A stretch of DNA of 17,278 nucleotides, from assembly GCA_964483455.1 (NCBI GenBank), contig CAZACK010000108.1, positions 1 to 17,278 on the forward strand. The letters are read 5' to 3'. Positions 14,218-17,278 of this stretch are shown here, piece by piece. Made by a program: the position numbers and the translations under genes. Under the pieces are notes generated by a model that was given only the letters and a program-made list of their open reading frames with translations, did no database searches and was not told where the DNA came from. The stretch is from CAYZJD01 sp964483455. Its GTDB lineage: Bacteria > Acidobacteriota > Terriglobia > Bryobacterales > Bryobacteraceae. Each line of letters starts with the position of its first letter. Within the stretch, counting starts at the first letter, position 1.

Positions 14218-15510
14218 TCACCGCCTCAGAAAGAAATCCTCCAGCTCGCGGATCGCCTCGTCCGGCATCGGCGTCAACGCGCCGATGGCGCGGCAGTTAA
14301 TCAACGCCTCGGCGGTGGACTCGAGCACTTCGAGCCGGTCGAAGGCGTCGCCGACGTCCGACCCAGCCACCAGCACGCCGTCGTTTTCCAGAATCAGCGT
14401 CGGCCGGGCGCGCGACACCAGCCCGGCCACCGCGTCTGTGTCGGTGAACTGCAAGCCGTAAGGAACCCGCGTGAGCTGCCGAAGAACGAGGTAGCTCTCC
14501 GGAATGGTCCGCGTGTCCAGTGGAACTTCGGTCACGCTGAAGGCGGTCGCATTCACCGGATACGCGTTGATGACCGCGCCGATGTCCGGATGCCGCCGGT
14601 AGATCGCTTCGTGGCAGCCCGCCGCCCGGCTCGGGGACTTCCCCCTTTCCGCTTGGCCGTTTCGCACCAGCACCACTTCCGCCGCACTGACGGCGCCGCG
14701 GTCCACGCGGTACGGCGTGATCAGGAACGAGGACTGGTCGAGTCGGGCCGAGAAGCTGCCCTGGGTGCTGATGAACAGGCGCTGGCGATACGCCCGCCGC
14801 ACGAAATCGCACAGCCGCAGCCGCAGTTCTTTCTCCGGGCTTGACGGAACTTCAGCGTCGAATTCGCCGGCGGGCGCCGCGCGCCGGCCCGGCAGGCCGA
14901 TTTCCTCGGCGGTAAGATAACGGACCTCGCCGAGCATCCGCGCCTGGATGATCGTCTTGGCGGTGAATTCCAGCGTCTCGAAGCGATGGAACGCCTCCTG
15001 GAGATTGCCGCCGGCGGTGATCACCCCATGGTTCTCCAGGATCACGCAATCCGAGCCTTGCGCGAACGCTCCCGCCACGGTCCGCGCCAGCGCCTCGCTC
15101 CCGGGCAAGGCGTAGGGCGCGAAGCCGGCCTCGCCGCACACGTGCCTCGCCTGATGAAAGAGGCGGGTGTCCGGCGCGCGGCCCACCGCGCTGAAGGCGA
15201 CCAGCGCCACCGGATGCGCGTGCACGATGCCGCGGACGTCCGGCCTGGCCCGGTAGATGTCGCGGTGAAAGGGAAACTCCGAGGACGGCCGGCGCCGCCC
15301 CTCCACCGTTCCATCGGCCCGCACGCAAACGATGTCGTCGCGGCGCAGCGCGCCCTTGTCCACACCCGTGGGAGTGATCCAGATGTCGCCGTTCTCTTCA
15401 CGGATCGACAGGTTGCCGCCGGACGTTGTCGTCATGCGGTAGCGGTAAATCCGCTCAATCGCCTCGACGATCTCGTCGCGCGGGTGCGTGTAGGATGGTG
15501 TGCCGTCCAT
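14218..15510 (-). CDS. Class II (FucA/RhaD-type) aldolase with a degenerate second aldolase domain
   Basis: ATG at 15510 gives 430 residues and begins 20 bp after the aldA stop; the longer frame to 15696 overlaps aldA and is rejected. Domain 1 (about 10-195) retains the fuculose-phosphate-aldolase signature: SGGNLS and ITPTG for phosphate binding, SSE (Glu78), HAH (His97, His99) and ENHG (His161), the Zn ligand set. It should cleave a deoxyketose-1-phosphate to DHAP and L-lactaldehyde. Domain 2 (about 228-425) has the same fold pattern, but Glu becomes Ala296, HAH becomes NAY (Asn315, Tyr317) and ENHG becomes ENDG (Asp377), with ITPYR for ITPTG. It cannot bind zinc in the same way and is probably structural or regulatory. 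Substrate (rhamnulose- or fuculose-1-P) is inferred from rhaT and aldA upstream in the operon. Confidence 0.88.
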   Translation of the reverse strand: MDGTPSYTHPRDEIVEAIERIYRYRMTTTSGGNLSIREENGDIWITPTGVDKGALRRDDIVCVRADGTVEGRRRPSSEFPFHRDIYRARPDVRGIVHAHPVALVAFSAVGRAPDTRLFHQARHVCGEAGFAPYALPGSEALARTVAGAFAQGSDCVILENHGVITAGGNLQEAFHRFETLEFTAKTIIQARMLGEVRYLTAEEIGLPGRRAAPAGEFDAEVPSSPEKELRLRLCDFVRRAYRQRLFISTQGSFSARLDQSSFLITPYRVDRGAVSAAEVVLVRNGQAERGKSPSRAAGCHEAIYRRHPDIGAVINAYPVNATAFSVTEVPLDTRTIPESYLVLRQLTRVPYGLQFTDTDAVAGLVSRARPTLILENDGVLVAGSDVGDAFDRLEVLESTAEALINCRAIGALTPMPDEAIRELEDFFLRR

Positions 15511-15530
15511 TTGTGCGGGCGCCGGTGCCG

Positions 15531-16997
15531 TCAGTACCGCTGCATGTACACGACGTGGGTCTGCGTGAACTCGTACAGGCCGTGCTTGCCGTCGGCGCCG
15601 CCGATCCCGCTCTTCCGCCAGCCAGCGTGAAAGCCCTGCATGGCTTCGAAGTTCTCGCGGTTGACGTAGGTTTCGCCGAAGCGGATCTCCTGGCATGCTT
15701 TCAGAGCGACGTTGAGGTCGCGCGTGTAGATGGACGACGTCAGCCCGTAGTCGGAATCGTTGGCGTAGGCGATCGCTTCGTCGATGTCGTCGAAGGTGAC
15801 GATGGGGACCACCGGCCCGAAGACCTCGCGGCGGATGATGTCCATGTCCTGCCGGCAGCCGGTGACCACGGTGGGCTCGTAGTAGTATCCGCCCTCGACG
15901 GCGCCTCTCTTGCCGCCGGTGACGACGGTTGCGCCGGCGGCGGCCGCGCCTTGAACCAGCGAATCGACCTTGCGGAAGCCCGCCTCGTTGATGAGCGGCC
16001 CGTATTCGACCGATTCGTCGCGCAGCGGGTTGCCGTAGCGCGTTGACTTCATCGCCGCCGTGAGTTTGTCCACGAACTCATCGGCCACGCGGCGCTGCAC
16101 GTATACCCGTTCGGCGCAATTGCAGACCTGGCCGCTGTTGATGACCCGCGAGTCCTTGACGGCGCGAACGGCAAGGTCCAGGTCGGCGTCGCTCATCACG
16201 ATCGCCGGCGCCTTTCCGCCCAGCTCGAGGTTCACTTTCGTGATGTTCGGCGCGGCCGCCGCCATGATCGCCGATCCGGTCTCGACGCTGCCGGTGAAGC
16301 TGATCATGCCGATCTTCGGCGAAGACGCGAGCGCGCTGCCCGCTGTCCGCCCGCGGCCGTGGACCACGTTGATCACGCCCCGGGGCAGCCCGTCCTCGGC
16401 AAGAAGTTCGCAGAACTTCACGGCATTGTGCGGCGTCTCCTCGCTCGGCTTGATCACAATCGTATTTCCGGTCACCAGCGCGGGCGCGGCCTTGCGGGCG
16501 ATCAGGAAGAACGGAAAGTTCCACGGAAGGATGCCGCCGATCACGCCGATCGGCTGGCGGAATAGAAAGATGGTTTCGCCGGGGCGGTCGCTCTCGAGAA
16601 TTTCACCCTCGATGCGGCGCGCCCATTCGGCCATGTAGTCGATGTAGTCGGCGGTGAAGACAACTTCGACGCGGGCGAGATCCAGGATCTTGCCCTGCTC
16701 TTCGGTGATCACGCGTGCCAGCGGTTCCACGTTCCGGCGGATCTTCTTGAACCAGAGAANNNNNNNNNNGATCTTCTCGGCCAGCGCGCGAAGCGTCCTG
16801 GCCCGCTCGATGGCGGGACGCTTGGCCCACTCGCGCTGGGCCGCCTCCGCGGCCGCGACGGCCGCTTCGACATCGGCCTGGCTGCTGTCCGGGACAGAAC
16901 AGATCGCCTCACCCGTGGACGGGTTGGTCACTTCGATGCGGTTGTCGCTGGTGGAGGGGACAAATCTCCCGTTGACGAAATTCTGGTAGTCCTGCAT
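15531..16997 (-). CDS. aldA: L-lactaldehyde dehydrogenase
   Basis: This NAD-dependent aldehyde dehydrogenase closely follows E. coli AldA along its length, for example FTADYIDYMAEWARR, GILPWNFPFFLIARK, SRVINSGQVCNCAERVYVQ, and FGETYVNRENFEAMQGFHAG followed by WRKSGIGGADGKHGL. The catalytic Cys lies in GQVC (about residue 292) and the general base Glu in LELGG (about 258). The enzyme oxidises L-lactaldehyde, made by the aldolase, to L-lactate in the cytoplasm. Start ATG 16997 has GGAGG (complement of 17002-17006) 4 nt upstream and follows the rhaT stop by 18 bp. A run of 10 Ns interrupts the gene near residues 77-80. Relative to E. coli AldA the gap and adjacent bases add about 10 codons, likely an assembly artefact and not real sequence. 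Confidence 0.95.
   Translation of the reverse strand: MQDYQNFVNGRFVPSTSDNRIEVTNPSTGEAICSVPDSSQADVEAAVAAAEAAQREWAKRPAIERARTLRALAEKIXXXXLWFKKIRRNVEPLARVITEEQGKILDLARVEVVFTADYIDYMAEWARRIEGEILESDRPGETIFLFRQPIGVIGGILPWNFPFFLIARKAAPALVTGNTIVIKPSEETPHNAVKFCELLAEDGLPRGVINVVHGRGRTAGSALASSPKIGMISFTGSVETGSAIMAAAAPNITKVNLELGGKAPAIVMSDADLDLAVRAVKDSRVINSGQVCNCAERVYVQRRVADEFVDKLTAAMKSTRYGNPLRDESVEYGPLINEAGFRKVDSLVQGAAAAGATVVTGGKRGAVEGGYYYEPTVVTGCRQDMDIIRREVFGPVVPIVTFDDIDEAIAYANDSDYGLTSSIYTRDLNVALKACQEIRFGETYVNRENFEAMQGFHAGWRKSGIGGADGKHGLYEFTQTHVVYMQRY
16760..16769. other. Assembly gap (10 Ns) inside aldA
   Basis: Ten undetermined bases join two contig ends. The octamer GATCTTCT occurs just before the gap (16740-16747) and right after it (16770-16777), exactly 30 bp apart, and the reading frame is kept across the gap. 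The fixed gap size looks like a scaffolding placeholder. Confidence 0.9.
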
Positions 16998-17015
16998 GAC
17001 GCCTCCGGTCTAATG

Positions 17016-17278
17016 CTACAGCGCCGCGGCCACCCCGAGGTAATTCCCGTAGCCGACGACGACGGTCGAGCCGATCAGGATTGCCAGGCCCAGCGTCAGA
17101 AATCGGATGGTGCGTCGGCTGCACCCCTTCCACTCCCTAAGACCGATGCCCCACAAGCTGCTAAAGATGATGATGCTCGCCATGTGCAGCGTCCAGCTCG
17201 AGAACTTGTAGGCGCCCATCTGGGTTTCGCCCATCGAGTAGAAGAAGAACTGCATGTACCAGGTGGTGCCGGCCAGCG
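17016..17278 (-). CDS. rhaT: L-rhamnose/H+ symporter RhaT, C-terminal part (continues beyond the window)
   Basis: The frame enters from the window edge and stops at 17016-17018. The readable C-terminus starts LAGTTWYMQFFFYSMG, which matches LAGTLWYLQFFFYAWG of E. coli RhaT. It continues with SSWTLHMASIIIFSSLWGIGLREWKG, a membrane helix and the typical LREWKG loop, and a last membrane segment (LTLGLAILIGSTVVVGYGNYLGV). RhaT is an inner-membrane drug/metabolite-transporter-like permease importing L-rhamnose with protons. It is the first visible gene of a tight operon with aldA (18-bp gap) and the aldolase. Only about 86 residues are seen, so specificity for rhamnose rests on family similarity. 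Confidence 0.88.
   Translation of the reverse strand, partial: LAGTTWYMQFFFYSMGETQMGAYKFSSWTLHMASIIIFSSLWGIGLREWKGCSRRTIRFLTLGLAILIGSTVVVGYGNYLGVAAAL

Overview
The window looks like part of an Acidobacteriota genome, probably the Solibacter/Bryobacter branch (Bryobacterales). The reasons are the high GC content, a very long Oar-like TonB-dependent receptor with an N-terminal carboxypeptidase-regulatory domain, and several exported proteins whose signal peptides end in '..LAAQQ' or '..LAQ'. A run of 10 Ns at 16760-16769 inside a gene suggests a draft or metagenome-assembled scaffold. The taxonomic call is inference from protein style, not from a marker gene.

Layout. (1) 67-3533, minus strand: a large outer-membrane TonB-dependent receptor with a clear intrinsic terminator. 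(2) 3534-3872: a divergent control region with a good minus-strand promoter and several palindromic sites. (3) 3873-6560, plus strand: an exported protein combining a CxxCH motif, PD40 propeller repeats and about nine TPRs. (4) 6753-7942: a regulator with an IclR-type helix-turn-helix fused to a sugar-binding periplasmic-binding-protein domain. A perfect palindrome lies in its own promoter, and near copies lie in the receptor/TPR control region. (5) 7984-10224, minus strand: an exported glycosidase-like protein, probably with an (alpha/alpha)6 fold. It is separated by a 16-bp tandem repeat array from (6) two tandem paralogous exported proteins of unknown family on the plus strand (10366-12365). 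(7) 12366-13093: a degraded stretch with a truncated Uma2-family gene, a tRNA-3'-end-like sequence and a headless C-terminal coding remnant. (8) 13090-14172: a URO-D-superfamily protein that is not HemE. (9) 14218 to the window end, minus strand: an operon read as rhaT (partial), aldA, then a double-domain class II aldolase.

How the genes may work together. RhaT (L-rhamnose/H+ symport), the class II aldolase (deoxyketose-1-phosphate to DHAP plus L-lactaldehyde) and AldA (L-lactaldehyde to L-lactate) form a convincing 6-deoxyhexose (rhamnose/fucose) catabolic operon. The glycosidase-like protein, the TonB receptor and the PBP-type regulator fit a wider glycan-scavenging locus for the same sugars. 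Isomerase and kinase genes are not in the window. The most unusual features are the IclR-HTH/PBP regulator with its shared operator, and the aldolase whose second domain has lost every metal ligand. Next are the tandem paralogous exported family and the decayed island in front of the URO-D gene.
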